From Spizellomyces punctatus DAOM BR117 (Eukaryota; Chytridiomycota; Chytridiomycetes; Spizellomycetales; Spizellomycetaceae), in contig NW_015971541.1 of the NCBI RefSeq assembly GCF_000182565.1, positions 62,001 to 126,000 of the forward strand: a stretch of 64,000 nucleotides of DNA, written 5' to 3'. Both the position numbers and the translations under genes were made by a program. The notes beneath the pieces are model-generated. The model ran no database searches, was not told the origin of the DNA, and was given only the letters and a program-made list of their open reading frames with translations. Positions 23,962 to 35,600 of this stretch are shown in pieces (the first letter of the stretch is position 1; each line of letters begins with the position of its first letter).

Positions 23962-25599
23962 ATACCGGCAGGCAACCCCCCCAGAGAGATGGGAATTGTA
24001 ACACGCTCATTTTTTCCTCCTCCGCCCATTGTGACCTTTCCTATCACCCAATCTCTGTTGTTTTGTGATTGCCTATCCATTTGACGCTATGTGTGTAATC
24101 GCGGACAGAGAAAACGTCGCCAACAGATCACTTGAGCGCAAGAACAACAGGAAAAACCAAACAAATTGGGCAGTTTATTCCCGACTATCCACCCGCGATT
24201 TCTATTTTGCGCTCAAAGTTCTGCGAAACCAAAGTAAATTTCTACAAGGAAGGAAAGAACACTTTCAAGAGATAACACCCCTCCTTTCTGATTCCAAGAA
24301 CACGGAATAAATCTAGTTCCAAAATTCACCCGTATCACATGGAGATAGAATTTTATATCATTTGTGTTGATACACATTACCATATATGGATATAGAGGCT
24401 CTGTGCACAGCATGAGAGCAGCGATCATGGAAGAACAAGTCATACCATGTTCTCAAAAAGGAAAAGAAACGTCAGAAAACCCCCCCATTTTTCGATAATT
24501 CCAAGTTCCGATGCCGATCAAGTACGTTTTCGAATTTTGGAAAATACCGGTAAGTTCCGCGCGGACGACAGAATCGGCAAGCGGTTTCCCCCCTTAAGAC
24601 AACAGGACAACCGCATGACGGTACCGTGCGATCAGAGCGCTCTTCATTTCATGCATCGGGTTTAAGCACCATTTTCTACTAGTGCCGTTCTTTGTAGAAT
24701 GTAATTAGGTGATCCACGCGGTGGTCCCCGGGTCGCAATGAGAGGCGTTCTGCTACCGGCTTCTCTTGCTGCACCTTATTGTACTGGTTTTATAGCCGCA
24801 CTGTTACTAGTGACAGTCAGTTGGTCGAATGCAAGTGAAACCTATGAAACGCAATAACTGTGAAGCTCTAGTAAAGTTGCCATCGGCACAGTCTTCTAGA
24901 GCTACCATTTACCAGAAATTCGCTTAATTGTCCACTCGTCCGGATACTATGCACTAGTAATTAAGCAGCGTCACGCGGACTGCATTATATTTGTGACATG
25001 ATCAAGGTACGACCCTCCCTGTTGCCTTGTTGTACCGACCTCAGCTGTACTGTCATGCTGGAAGGTTGATGACTTTGCATGCTCTGGGCTGTTGTCCACA
25101 GCCTCTGTGTAAAAAATTAAATGTATAATATCCATATCCTTTAAATGCTCTCACTGTATTTCTTAATTATCCTCTCTGTATCTACCGCAGTGTATCGGCA
25201 ATGACAAATGTCACAACACAATACTGTTACAGCATGTGCAGATAAAGATCGAGCATCACGTGAATCATGTGGTGCTGGACGCGGGTATTAGCATAGACTA
25301 GAATGCTAGACCACCACATGATTCACGTGATGCTCGATCTTCCACTCCACCACCGTTGCTCAATGGGCACCCAAGAAGTAGGTTGCAATGGATTCATTCA
25401 ATTAAATGCGCACAGTCACTGCCAACATCCTTTTGGTGGCACAGGTGGCACGGGCCGGCACAGCCGCGTGCCAAGGATTACGTTTCGGAAGTCAATGCTT
25501 GTAGGGAGCAGTCCAAGCAATGATCAGCATTGGTTTCTCTTTTCTACTGTCATTTTTGAACACCGAAAGTGCACTCAACTCGTTTATTGAACTCTGCAA
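23962..25599. other. intergenic, no gene recognised
   Basis: About 1.6 kb between the divergent OPT and PB1 genes. Open frames here are short and unlike proteins. The one structure of note is the long inverted repeat at 25246-25340. Confidence 0.5.
25246..25340. repeat. long near-perfect inverted repeat (cruciform) with CACGTG
   Basis: The left arm 25246-25274 starts AGATCGAGCATCACGTGAAT. It is the reverse complement of the right arm 25312-25340 over 29 bases. An inner pair, TAGCAT (about 25290) and ATGCTA (about 25303), extends the potential hairpin. Each arm contains a CACGTG E-box. Confidence 0.9.
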
Positions 25600-27416
25600 A
25601 TGAGTACACTGTCAAGCGTAACCGTCAAGGCACACCTGGCAAACCACTTTCGACGATTCACTCTTGAAGCGGGTGACAAAGGCTGCTACGTTTTACTAGT
25701 CAAAACTGCGAAAAATGCATTCAGTGTGCCCGGAAATGCAGATATCCGGGTAGCGTACCTTGACGACGAAGGTGAGTGCTTACTGGTTGTCCAAGCCATG
25801 ATTTAATCTTAACATTCGCAACGTCACAGGTGATTGGATTACAATGTCGTCTGACGACGAGCTTGTTGACGCTTGCAAGCTTTTTGCGGGAGGAGAGGGA
25901 AGCAATGTGGGTACTTTGAGAGTCAGGGTTGAACTAGGTATGGCCGGCTCTACATTTGAGGCACTGTTGCTGTCAGTGTTAACTTTTTTGGTTCTTAGTT
26001 ACTTTACCTGTGGAAGCTTCGTCACACTCTGTGGACAGTGTGGATCAGGGAGGGGATCAAGGAAAAGATCAAGAGACTGTGCAAACTCTAGATCAGGTCA
26101 GTGATATAAATATGGAGCATGCAAGGGTATTCGTTAATATGGTCGTTTTACCTATTCTTATTTCATTCACAGACCAAAGAAGATGTCGTTGATGAGCCTT
26201 CAACGAACCAAAGCAGTACAACGAGCGAAACCCCACAACCAGTCTACCCTCAGCCAGTTCCACATCCCTTTTTTGATACATTCCACCCAGACTTTACCTC
26301 ATCTGGGAATCGGTCTCCTGGGCGGTCATCTCGTACAGAAAAGAGCGCTACCTATGCAGATACAGCCAATATGACAGTCTCTGATTATGTCAACGAATTC
26401 CATTTCTGTGAGTACACCCCGATGATAATGATGCGCATGTTGACGCTTATAACACTGTTTGATTAGATCGCCTTATCATCCAAACAACAATCTCCCAGTC
26501 TCTCCGCTCCCTGTTCAACAGCCCGGATCCCAATATGCCCAATGGTCTGGATGCGGCAGTCAACGAATTTCAATACCGGCGGATAGTCATTCAAACTGCT
26601 GTGGCATCCGCTCTGCATAACTTGTTTTCTGAGACATCTGGATCTCAATCACAAGGCGCATCTTCATCCACGTCGCAAGCCAGTAACACCCCTCTCGATT
26701 CAATTCGCGCCACAGTCACTCCACTTCTTTCGTCGACTGCGACCGCCGCCGAAGCTTTGATCGACCATTTACACAGACAATCCTGGATTCTTGCTCAAAG
26801 AATCCAGGAAGCCGTTCGTGAACAGCGCGAAAATGAAGGGATGAAGAGGAAGAGGGATGCGGTGCGTAACGCTGCCAAAACGGTTTTGAGGAGTGTCGGG
26901 GCTTTCTTGGTTAAAGTCGGGGAAAGCATGGTGGAGGATCCTTTTACCGGGCTGGAAGTTCGGAGAGAGTGTGCCGCAGATGAAGAGTCGATTGGAACAG
27001 GACAAGAGGAAACTGCGAATGAGAATGTGACGGAAGGAATGTCGGCCGATGAGAAACCCGTTGAGGAGTCAAACGAACCTGAATTAGCACGCAATGAAGC
27101 AACACCTCAGCCGACTATTCATGAAGAATCCGTGGAAACAGTCATCGAAGAGCCCCGTATCATCGAAGACCGTATACTAACTTCCCCAATTCCTTTCCCA
27201 CCTTCCATCCAATCACCAACCACCCCACCATCGCCATCCGATCTCGTCCCACCCACCACACAGTCTCCATCCGATTCTACCGAGGTCTTGACAATGTACC
27301 CACTCACAACGGACGAGTCGGACGATTTTATTCTGATTGATGAGCATGAGGAAATGGATGAGGAGGAGGCGGATGAACATATGAGGAGCTCAACTTTGGT
27401 TTATCCTATTTTGTAG
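25600..27416 (+). CDS. PB1-domain protein with C-terminal LIR/AIM-like motif, 520 aa, five exons
   Basis: Exons are 25600-25771, 25830-25937, 25999-26096, 26173-26407 and 26467-27416, all GT-AG and in frame. An N-terminal PB1 domain (about 1-92) spans exons 1-2. It has a basic strand (SVTVKAHLANHFRRF) and the acidic OPCA loop (YLDDEGDWITMSSDDEL), so it could interact front-to-back with other PB1 domains. The middle is low-complexity, Glu/Gln/Ser/Pro-rich, with a helical segment rich in Arg/Glu (about 300-340). Near the C-terminus ESDDFILIDEHEE contains F-x-x-I preceded by acids (F about 492), a canonical Atg8-interacting pattern. PB1 plus LIR recalls p62/NBR1 selective-autophagy receptors, but no ZZ finger, FW domain or UBA is visible. 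The receptor role is inference. Confidence 0.82.
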
Positions 27417-28402
27417 ACAAGGAGGGTAGGGTTTGGGTTTCATGGTGAAATCATATTATGTTGCATAATTTTTCAAAGTTTGGAACATTTATCTTTGCAT
27501 TTTTCGTTTGTTCATGTTTTTGTTTGGGTAAAGGATATTCTGTATTGTAAATGATCATATTCAGTATTTGCGTTCGTTAAAGCTCTCCTCGCGGGTGATA
27601 CCTTTCCAGGCTTTTACAGAACTGGGCGTTTTAAATTTCATCGTCCAGAACATGTTTCTCAAAATCAGCCAAAATCTCTCACACGATGCTAGCGGTTCCA
27701 ACCCTTCACCAGTGTTTGCCAAGCAAATGAATTCTACGCATGACTATGAATCTCGCGTTCGCCACTACCGTTAAAGTAAAAGTATCTCATTTCCCCTTTT
27801 TTTCTTGGCATTTGTAGAGCGTCCCATAGCGGACAGTTGACTGTAATCATCACACAAAACAAATATGAATATTCTCAAATTTTGTTCGAGCGCGCGGGAA
27901 AAGTTTACATTCGCGATTGTTATTCAAATGTGATTATAGATGTTCAATAGGACAGTCCAGCATATCTCCGTTTTCGGGAGAAGACGCTGTGTTAGATCTG
28001 TCAGGGAATGAACATGCGCAAGTTTGACTTGCACAGTGTGTAGTCAGCTTCTGCAATTTATGTTACTGCAGCTGTGTTGCAAAATATGGTGGAATTGGCA
28101 AGCTAGCGTTGCAGCTGCACAATCAAAAACGGCTCTTGACTTGCAGTATGGTGACTGTTCATGACCTCGCTGTACCTAGTCTTGTCAAGTACGGTTCGAA
28201 AACCAATTACATCACTGCATTTGCTTCGTATCCAATTGCTTTACAACAATCACCAGAACCCAGAACCACTTTTGTCAAACAATCAAAAACAAATACCGCA
28301 GTCCCATGTAACTTTTGATTTATTATTTGCACAGCAAATCGCTTGACATTTAAAGTTTATAGACTCAGGCAGGGCCCATGGTCTTGAAGCGCCGGAACCC
28401 AC
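27417..28402. other. intergenic between convergent genes
   Basis: About 1 kb of AT-rich DNA between the PB1 gene stop and the MGST3 stop. No gene or repeat recognised. Confidence 0.45.
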
Positions 28403-28974
28403 CTAAACCGCCACAATGTCCCAAATCGTCTTTACACTCGCACCAAACAAACCAAGCAAGCCCAAGATGTGAATAGAACCCTGCAGACGCCTTTCGGGAC
28501 GCCCAGAGTAATACCCATGAGCATACAACAGACGTCCAATAACCCAAGTCGCACCACAAGCAGTCGCAAAGAGGGGGTAGCTGATACCAGCTGTACCGAG
28601 GAGGAGAAGGAAGGATGGGTAGTTTTCTAATGTGTTTTGATGGGCTCTTTGGTAACAGTTGTATAGCTTTTTGATGGGTTGGGCCTCTGCTTCGGCTCGG
28701 TCGGCGTAGACTGTTAAAAAGAAAGGTGTCAGGTTTGGGTACTATTGCTTTTTTGCAATGAGATTAGGGTAACGTACGGGAGGGATAAGGCACACCAGCC
28801 TTTTTCCGCATGCTCCCGGCTTTGAAGCCTAGGTATTGTAGGAGGATGACAGTGCTAGCCGCAACGCCGAGGACCTGGAGGAAAGGGAATCTGTGAGTAT
28901 CTGCATTATAGAAACTGAGTAGATGGACGACGTACGTAGCCATGTTCAGGCCCAAGTGTGACTGTGAATGCCAT
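28403..28974 (-). CDS. microsomal glutathione S-transferase 3-like (MAPEG family), 147 aa, three exons
   Basis: Exons in coding order are 28974-28936, 28874-28778 and 28710-28403. The protein starts MAFTVTLGPEHGYVLGVAAS and has four hydrophobic spans. It carries the MAPEG core NCYQRAHQNTLENYP followed by GRLLYAHGYYSG, which matches MGST3. Family members are ER or outer-mitochondrial membrane trimers using glutathione for conjugation or lipid-peroxide reduction. Length (about 150 aa) is normal. The first exon of 13 codons was placed by similarity to the MGST3 N-terminus and GTACGT/CAG splice sites. A TATA box lies 71 nt upstream of the start. Confidence 0.92.
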
Positions 28975-29044
28975 GATTGATGTGAGGGATGTGTTTTGCT
29001 GCTTTGTTGGGTGTAAAGAAATTTCAAAAGTATCGTCGACCTCG

Positions 29045-29051
29045 TTTTATA
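29045..29051 (-). promoter_or_regulatory. TATA box of MGST3-like gene
   Basis: TATAAAA on the minus strand, 71 nt upstream of the ATG. Confidence 0.45.
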
Positions 29052-29521
29052 TCCCGCGACACACTGCCAGATCGAACACTATGGAAGCTGACTCATCACA
29101 TTTACGAATTCGGAAGTCCGAGTCCAATGTCCGAAAACAATAAATTTAATATCTGATTAAGACGAATTCCATGGCGTTTGGTGCAATCGTTTGTATTGCA
29201 TAGCAGGTTGCATTCTCTTGGGCATGCATGCAAGATATCCATTTCAGTGTTGTGACCACGGCTCAAGTTGGTAGAAGATATACGACAGTCTATACGCTAT
29301 ATTTCTTATAGTAGAGGTATAAGCTGTAAACAAAAGGGCTGTATGTAGTATACATTTGTAATCTAAGAAAAAGCAGTAATTATCAAAAGAAAAAAAAAAA
29401 AGAGAATCTGTTCCGTCCACCCCAAGTAGAGGAACTCCTAGCCTAATACTATCCTATAAAGGCCCTCCAGATAACGAAAAAAAAAAAATGTTTCTCAGTA
29501 CAACAGTTGATACCCAACCCG
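29052..29521. other. intergenic
   Basis: Upstream of MGST3 and downstream of the Sfp1-like gene. Two A-rich runs (about 29390-29402 and 29480-29488) are all that is seen. Confidence 0.4.
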
Positions 29522-31375
29522 CTAAGCTCCCAACAAGGCACCCTTCACCTCAGACCTAAAATCCAACTCGGGATGAACAGCCTTAGCATGATACTTTAGC
29601 CCATTCAGATTCTTGTACTTTTTTCCACATCCAGGGACTTTACACCAATACGGTCGGTGCGCAATCTTGACGTGTCCAGCCGCGGCCACATCCATTTCCA
29701 CTGGTTGATGATGGTGTGGTTGGGGAGGTGGTGGATGGAAAGGGGGAGACGCAGTGTCATATTCACACATGCCGCGGTCAAGGTGGTATTTCAAACCGTT
29801 GGCATTCTTGTAAGTCTTTGTGCAAAAGGGCTTAGGGCATTTGTACAGTCTTCTGGGTGTCGTAGGTGATGATTGCTGTTGGTGAGGGGATCGTGGATCG
29901 GTAGGTGCAAAGGCAGAATGCGGTTGCATTTGGTGGTGGGGGTGATCCGCAAAGACCGCAGCGGGAGCCCCATGCATGGGATTTTGGGCTTGGTGAGGTA
30001 CATTCTCTACTTGGTGATAGGTGTTCGGTTGGTATGGTCCAGCCATGTCCGTTCCGTGCAGAACCGGTGCAGAGGAAGAGCGGGGCGGCGGGGTAGGATA
30101 TCGTGGTGACGTATCCATCTCCATTGGCGAACGGAGCGATGGGTGAGTTGTTCCGTTGCTGTGGTCGTAAATGAGATGGTGGACTCTTGGATGCACTTGA
30201 GATGATGATGGCACAGGGTGCATTTGGTTGGCCATGGACGGGTGCATTTGGTGATGATATGACAGATTGGGCTGGTGGGCCATGTACATGGGCGTCGGAT
30301 GGATCATGTTGACTGACGGGAGAGGGCCCGTATTCTGCATTCCAGGGTGATACCGAACATGCTGTGGACCCGGCGAACGACTAATAACGGGTGTTTGCGG
30401 GGGAGAAGGTATGCTGCCGTGAGGGTCCATCATTGGCGGTATAATCGAGAGGCCAGCTGCCGAACGCTGGACACGGTTCTGCTGGAATTGTGCTCCAGGA
30501 TGTATCGTGTACGAGCGTCCTTGGTGCATTCCACGGCTTGGGTCTCCAGCATGGTGCATTCCGACGGGGATCCCAATGCTATTGACAGTAAACTCTGGGA
30601 AAGGCGGCTGGGACTCACCCGTCAACTGATGCATTGCTAGTCCTCCTGGAGGTGCCGACAGAGACCTCCGGCGAGCTGTGGGATTGAAACCGGCCGGAAA
30701 AGAAATTTGGTTGACAGCAGCACCTTGCAGCGACTGTTGGTAAGAGGGATCGGGGCGTTGATTTTCGTCCTGCTGGGCGCCACCGTATTCCAGCGAAGGT
30801 TGTTTCATGGGTTCCTGATGCTCCAGCTCTCGTGGGAGGTGGGGACTGTTTGCGTACGCCCCTGGACCTGAATTGCCACCAAAATCCACAGGCTGTTGGG
30901 ATGTCGTCACCGGTGACCGATGCACGTCAGGTGAAGTTTCAGAGACTTGTTCGCTGGAGCTGTCATCTGAGGCCTCTTCAGCCTGCATCCTAGGTAATGC
31001 GCTTTGCCGCTGTGCGTGCGACACATGCTGATACGAGTGGTGGCTGAGCGATTGGAACGATGCATGCGTCGGAAGGGGGAGGTGAGGGTATTGATGCGCG
31101 GGGAGCGACGATCCAGGTCGACCGGCCAATGCACTTGGTGACGACCGCTGCTGGTGGTCTCCTTGGCTCGCCTCAAGACCCGAGTAGACGGGCCTCTCTC
31201 CACTTTCCAACTCGGCCATATGCCGTGTCTCAAAGTCGTTTTCGAAAACGAAGTGGCGCAAACCGCCAGCAGCAGCGTCTTTTGTGTTGTTTGTGTCTCG
31301 CAATTCAGACAAAGGAGACGACGTCGACGACGGCGACGAGGACGACGACGAAGACAGTTCTGCCTGTTGAATCAT
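29522..31375 (-). CDS. Sfp1-like split C2H2 zinc-finger protein, 617 aa, single exon
   Basis: Two C-terminal zinc fingers carry the distinctive NGLKYH motif of the Sfp1/JAZF1 family. Finger 1 is about 511-537 (CPKPFCTKTYKNANGLKYH). Its last ligand is Cys (LDRGMC), so it is C2HC-like. Finger 2 is about 576-601 (CKVPGCGKKYKNLNGLKYH). The linker between them is proline/histidine-rich, giving the split-finger arrangement. The N-terminal 500 residues are disordered, with Ser, Gln, His and Pro runs (starting MIQQAELSSSSSSSPSS). Sfp1 in yeast couples TOR signalling to ribosomal-protein and ribosome-biogenesis genes, and a related role is inferred. The gene is divergent from the chitin synthase. Confidence 0.88.
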   Translation of the reverse strand: MIQQAELSSSSSSSPSSTSSPLSELRDTNNTKDAAAGGLRHFVFENDFETRHMAELESGERPVYSGLEASQGDHQQRSSPSALAGRPGSSLPAHQYPHLPLPTHASFQSLSHHSYQHVSHAQRQSALPRMQAEEASDDSSSEQVSETSPDVHRSPVTTSQQPVDFGGNSGPGAYANSPHLPRELEHQEPMKQPSLEYGGAQQDENQRPDPSYQQSLQGAAVNQISFPAGFNPTARRRSLSAPPGGLAMHQLTGESQPPFPEFTVNSIGIPVGMHHAGDPSRGMHQGRSYTIHPGAQFQQNRVQRSAAGLSIIPPMMDPHGSIPSPPQTPVISRSPGPQHVRYHPGMQNTGPLPSVNMIHPTPMYMAHQPNLSYHHQMHPSMANQMHPVPSSSQVHPRVHHLIYDHSNGTTHPSLRSPMEMDTSPRYPTPPPRSSSAPVLHGTDMAGPYQPNTYHQVENVPHQAQNPMHGAPAAVFADHPHHQMQPHSAFAPTDPRSPHQQQSSPTTPRRLYKCPKPFCTKTYKNANGLKYHLDRGMCEYDTASPPFHPPPPQPHHHQPVEMDVAAAGHVKIAHRPYWCKVPGCGKKYKNLNGLKYHAKAVHPELDFRSEVKGALLGA

Positions 31376-32652
31376 TTTTTTTATTTTTTACAGTGAAAAA
31401 TGTCGCAGGGTGCACAGAGACTGAGAGCTTGACATATAGTTTTTTCTGCCTTGGGGGGGCGGGTTAGAGCGAACCGAGGGTTTAGTCGGAACGGGTCGGC
31501 GTTGAACGCAAAAGAAAAAAACAGAGAGGAAATTTGACAAGTAAAAATTACGAGTGCAAGGAAAACGCCATGTGGGGGGGGGGGGGGGGCTGTTACGAAG
31601 GTGAGAGCAGCTTTGTAGGAGTAGGAGGGAGGGGAAAAAAGGAAAAGCCACGTCGACAAGCAAGGCGAGTTGTCCATGCATTTCCCCAAAGCACACTCTG
31701 CAAAAAAAGGTGTTCCAATTCGTAAGTGTGCATTTTTGCGTGTTTATACTTGTTTCTATGGTAACAAAGACGCGGGAGATAAACAAACGAGTTCGGCACA
31801 ATTGTTGGTGATAGGCACAACCCTCTCCTTGCTTTTACTGCCTTTTGGCAATGGGAGGTTGTTTACTCATAAAAGTCATTGAAACCATCTCTAGAGAGAA
31901 CTCTCAATTGCTCTCAGTTGGTATGAAACGATTGGGTATGCAGTTCAATCAACAGCCATGTGTGCGCATGTGTTTTTTGAAATTGCCTCTGCTGCTTGTT
32001 GTCGGTGGCTGGCTCCCACTGTTGAAACGATACACTGCAAACGACATCTTGTCGGCCACATCATCGAAAACAAAAAGAGAGTGTGATCATCCTGGAAAGA
32101 ATTACGCTAAAGGTGTCTCCCATTGAAAGAGCATTAAAAAGCAGAACTGAAACTGTGACAAAGAAGAAAAAAAGATGAATGATCAACGGATAATAAGTTT
32201 GCTGGTTGCTCGGTTGAAAGTGTAAGCAATGTCCGAATGTCCGAATAGTCACGTGAAGCAAATCTTTGAAGAATGACGTGTGCTGAGAGGAAAGATTTTC
32301 CCAAATTTCGCTCCTGTTGGCCCTCCTTTGGTGCACGAAAATGAAGGAAGGGGGACTTGGAGAAAATGAATCCGTCATTGAAATTTGTATTGGTTAACAG
32401 GTCCATTTGGGGCATGCGAGGGTCATTGCGCATGCGGTTTAGAATTGCAAAAGCAAGACGGAAGAGCGTTGAATTAGCGTCATTACTAGTGTTTTTGTTT
32501 ATCCATTGGTCATGTCGATCTGATAGGTGTGTGATATCCATGTCAGCACTGTCGAAAACGTAAGCACTTTCCATGCAACTATCAACCTGCCAATTCATGC
32601 TCGCCATGCCATCATTTGCTGAACCCAAGAACCTTGCATACTAGTTTCCATC
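31376..32652. other. shared divergent promoter region
   Basis: About 1.3 kb between the start codons of the Sfp1-like gene (-) and chitin synthase (+). It contains a G16 run (31574-31589). It also holds a minus-strand open frame of about 164 codons (32134-32628) whose translation looks protein-like (MNWQVDSCMESAYVFDSADM) but matches no family recognised; it is not called as a gene. Confidence 0.45.
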
Positions 32653-35600
32653 ATGAATTCTATCCCGGTTACTGTCGAGTCTGCCTTACCCCGCAGACGC
32701 ACGACGTTTGCGCGAGGTGTTGATGCCACACGTAAAGGGACGTCAGGAGTGGGCGTGCGAAGGCAAAAGACGCTGGTGAGACCTGAACGACAGCGATCAC
32801 AGAGGGCACCCATCTTGCGAAAGGCGACTGCTGCTCCTCCTGCGGCGAGGGCGGGTGCGTTGTTATTGAATCTTGCGCTATAGTCGGAAGCTGCTGCGCA
32901 ATGTATTTGATCAAATGCTGATATGATAGCATTCCCTTCATAGGAGCTACCACATACAGGATAGGAAGGCAGCTACCATCTACCGAGGCACTCACTGCTT
33001 ACACTACTCCCCCTCCACCCTCTCCCGAGGAATCAAATTGGTGGACCTACACATCCCAATGTATGACGTGCTGCATATGGCCACGATGTTTGAACTATAT
33101 AAACATGACGGATAGGGACGTTCAGCAGGCTTGGCGCGAAAAGGTGAGCGCAATGTGTCGCGAAAGAGAGATGAGCACAGTCATTAAAACAGTCTCGGCG
33201 TTCAAAGGTCGCTCTGTGCATGATAATTGTCATATTATGCTTCTTTGTTGGATTCTTCTCTCTAGGGTTGAAGCCTGCTCTCTGCCCAGATGACGGATCC
33301 AGTGCTACGGATGCGTTCCTCAATCAAACAGATCATACGAGTATTCCATATCGTGACGATGTCATCGTCCGCGGATTTCTCTACGACTTTCAAGACGTGC
33401 GAAACCTCCTGGCGCAAAAGAATGGAATTGAAATGTCGGCGGATTGGCATGGGATGGACTTGACCCAACTCTTTGTTTCCATCCCGGATGCGTGTGCAGG
33501 ATTTGGGAGGGCGGCATCTCAACCGTGCTCTGTCCCAAGTCGGTATGTGAATGGGGCCCCGTTAGAACCTGGACCGGGTCAGGCGTGTCCAGATTGGAAC
33601 GCGCTAAGTAGCCTCAAATCAAAAGGACGATTATTTTTCCTATGGGATGAAGTTAAAGCCAACAAAGCTGCTCCCCACACACTAGTGGTGTATAACGGGG
33701 GGGTCTTGAATGTCACAGACTATTTTGGACGGACACCGTTTTTGAATAATTCCTCGTCGGGAAGGAGGCTGGAAAATGGGGTAGGAAAAGACGTTACCTA
33801 TCCTTTCACGATCACCGACGAAGGCAAACGTGCCATCCAATGTCTCGCTCAACGTTACCAAGTGGGATTCGTCGACCGACAGAGCAATGGGTGTGCCGCT
33901 TATCAGACAATCATGATAATTATGCTAATTGTCGTCTTGGGTGTGGTACTCTGCCGCTTCTTTATGGCCATTGCCTTTCATTATTTGTTTTCGAATCCAG
34001 TGAGAGTCAGCAAATATACCCCCCATCATCGTACCGCAGCCATGAGACAGCAATGGAATCCATATGGCACAGGAGCAGTCGGAACCATGCGTGGGTCTTT
34101 GGATTCATTTCATGGGATGCCACACGTTGGACGTACGAGTTATGGTAGCGCTATGAGGTCGCATCCGCGCATCTCGAGATCTACTGTACCTCAGGATATG
34201 TTCACCATTCTCCTCGTGACGTGCTATTCTGAAGGGGAACAAGGGATACGTAATACCCTGGAATCGCTAGCTGCAACCGACTATCCGGATGAGAATAAAC
34301 TGCTGTTTGTGATTGCTGATGGACTGATCAAAGGAGACGACTGGAAAACGAGGAACAAGACGACGCCAGAGGTTATTGTTGACATGATTATGCAAGATCC
34401 GACGTTACCGGAGCCGGAACCGCGAAGTTATTTGGCGATCGCAGATGGTGCAAAGCAGCACAACATGGCAAAAGTGGTGAGTACAGCTCGATTTCGTTAT
34501 GTTGTTAAAGTGCTGTTTCTGACTGCAGGGAACCTAAAACTTTTGCAGTATGCTGGTCATTTTGCACATGAGGGCCGATACGTCCCGATTGTAGTCGTCG
34601 TCAAGTGCGGTCCCCCGACTGAAAACACCGCCTCGAATGCCAAACCAGGAAACCGCGGCAAACGCGACTCCCAACTCGTTCTGATGAATTTTCTCTCCCG
34701 GGTCATGTTTGATGACAGGATGACACCTTTAGACCATGAACTGTATCTACGCATTCAACAAGTCACTGGTGGGGTCACTGCCGACAGGTACGAAGTCATC
34801 CTCATGGTGGACGCTGATACCAAGGTAGCCCCCACCTCGCTCCGACATATGGTCGATGCCATGAAAAATGATGAGCGAATCATGGGGCTGTGTGGCGAGA
34901 CTCGCATTGCGAATAAGCGGGCGTCGTGGGTGTCGAGGATTCAAGTGTTCGAGTACTACATCTCCCATCACTTGGGGAAAGCGTTTGAATCCGTCTTTGG
35001 AGGTGTAACGTGTCTTCCGGGGTGTTTCTGCATGTATCGTATTAAAGCGCAAAAAGGCCCTTCAACTGTACCGTTACTAGTCAACCCAGACATTGTTGAA
35101 GAGTACTCGGAGAACATTGTCGATACCCTCCATAAAAAGAATCTGTTACTGTTGGGTGAAGATCGGTTCCTGACGACCTTGATGCTTCGATCGTTTCCGA
35201 AGCGGAAGATGGTGTTTGTCCCGCAAGCCATATGTCATACGGTTGTGCCTGAAGAGTTCAAGGTACTCTTGTCCCAGAGAAGACGGTGGATTAATTCGAC
35301 GATACATAATTTGTTGGAGTTGGTAAAGTTGCGGGATCTTTGTGGCATATTTTGCTTTAGTATGCAGTTTGTGATCGCGGTGAGTTTTTTCGTGCTGGCC
35401 GTTTATTCCTTGATTTGGTTCTAAACGCTGACCGGCCATTGTTCCTCTCAGTTGGAACTCCTCGGAACCGTTGTTCTCCCTGCAGCCATTGTTTTCCTCT
35501 ACATTCTCCTCTTCAGTGCCATAGCAGGCAACGCCAATACCCTCCCCCTAATCATGCTGTTATTCTCGTTGGCCCTACCAGGAGTCCTAATAGCAATCAC

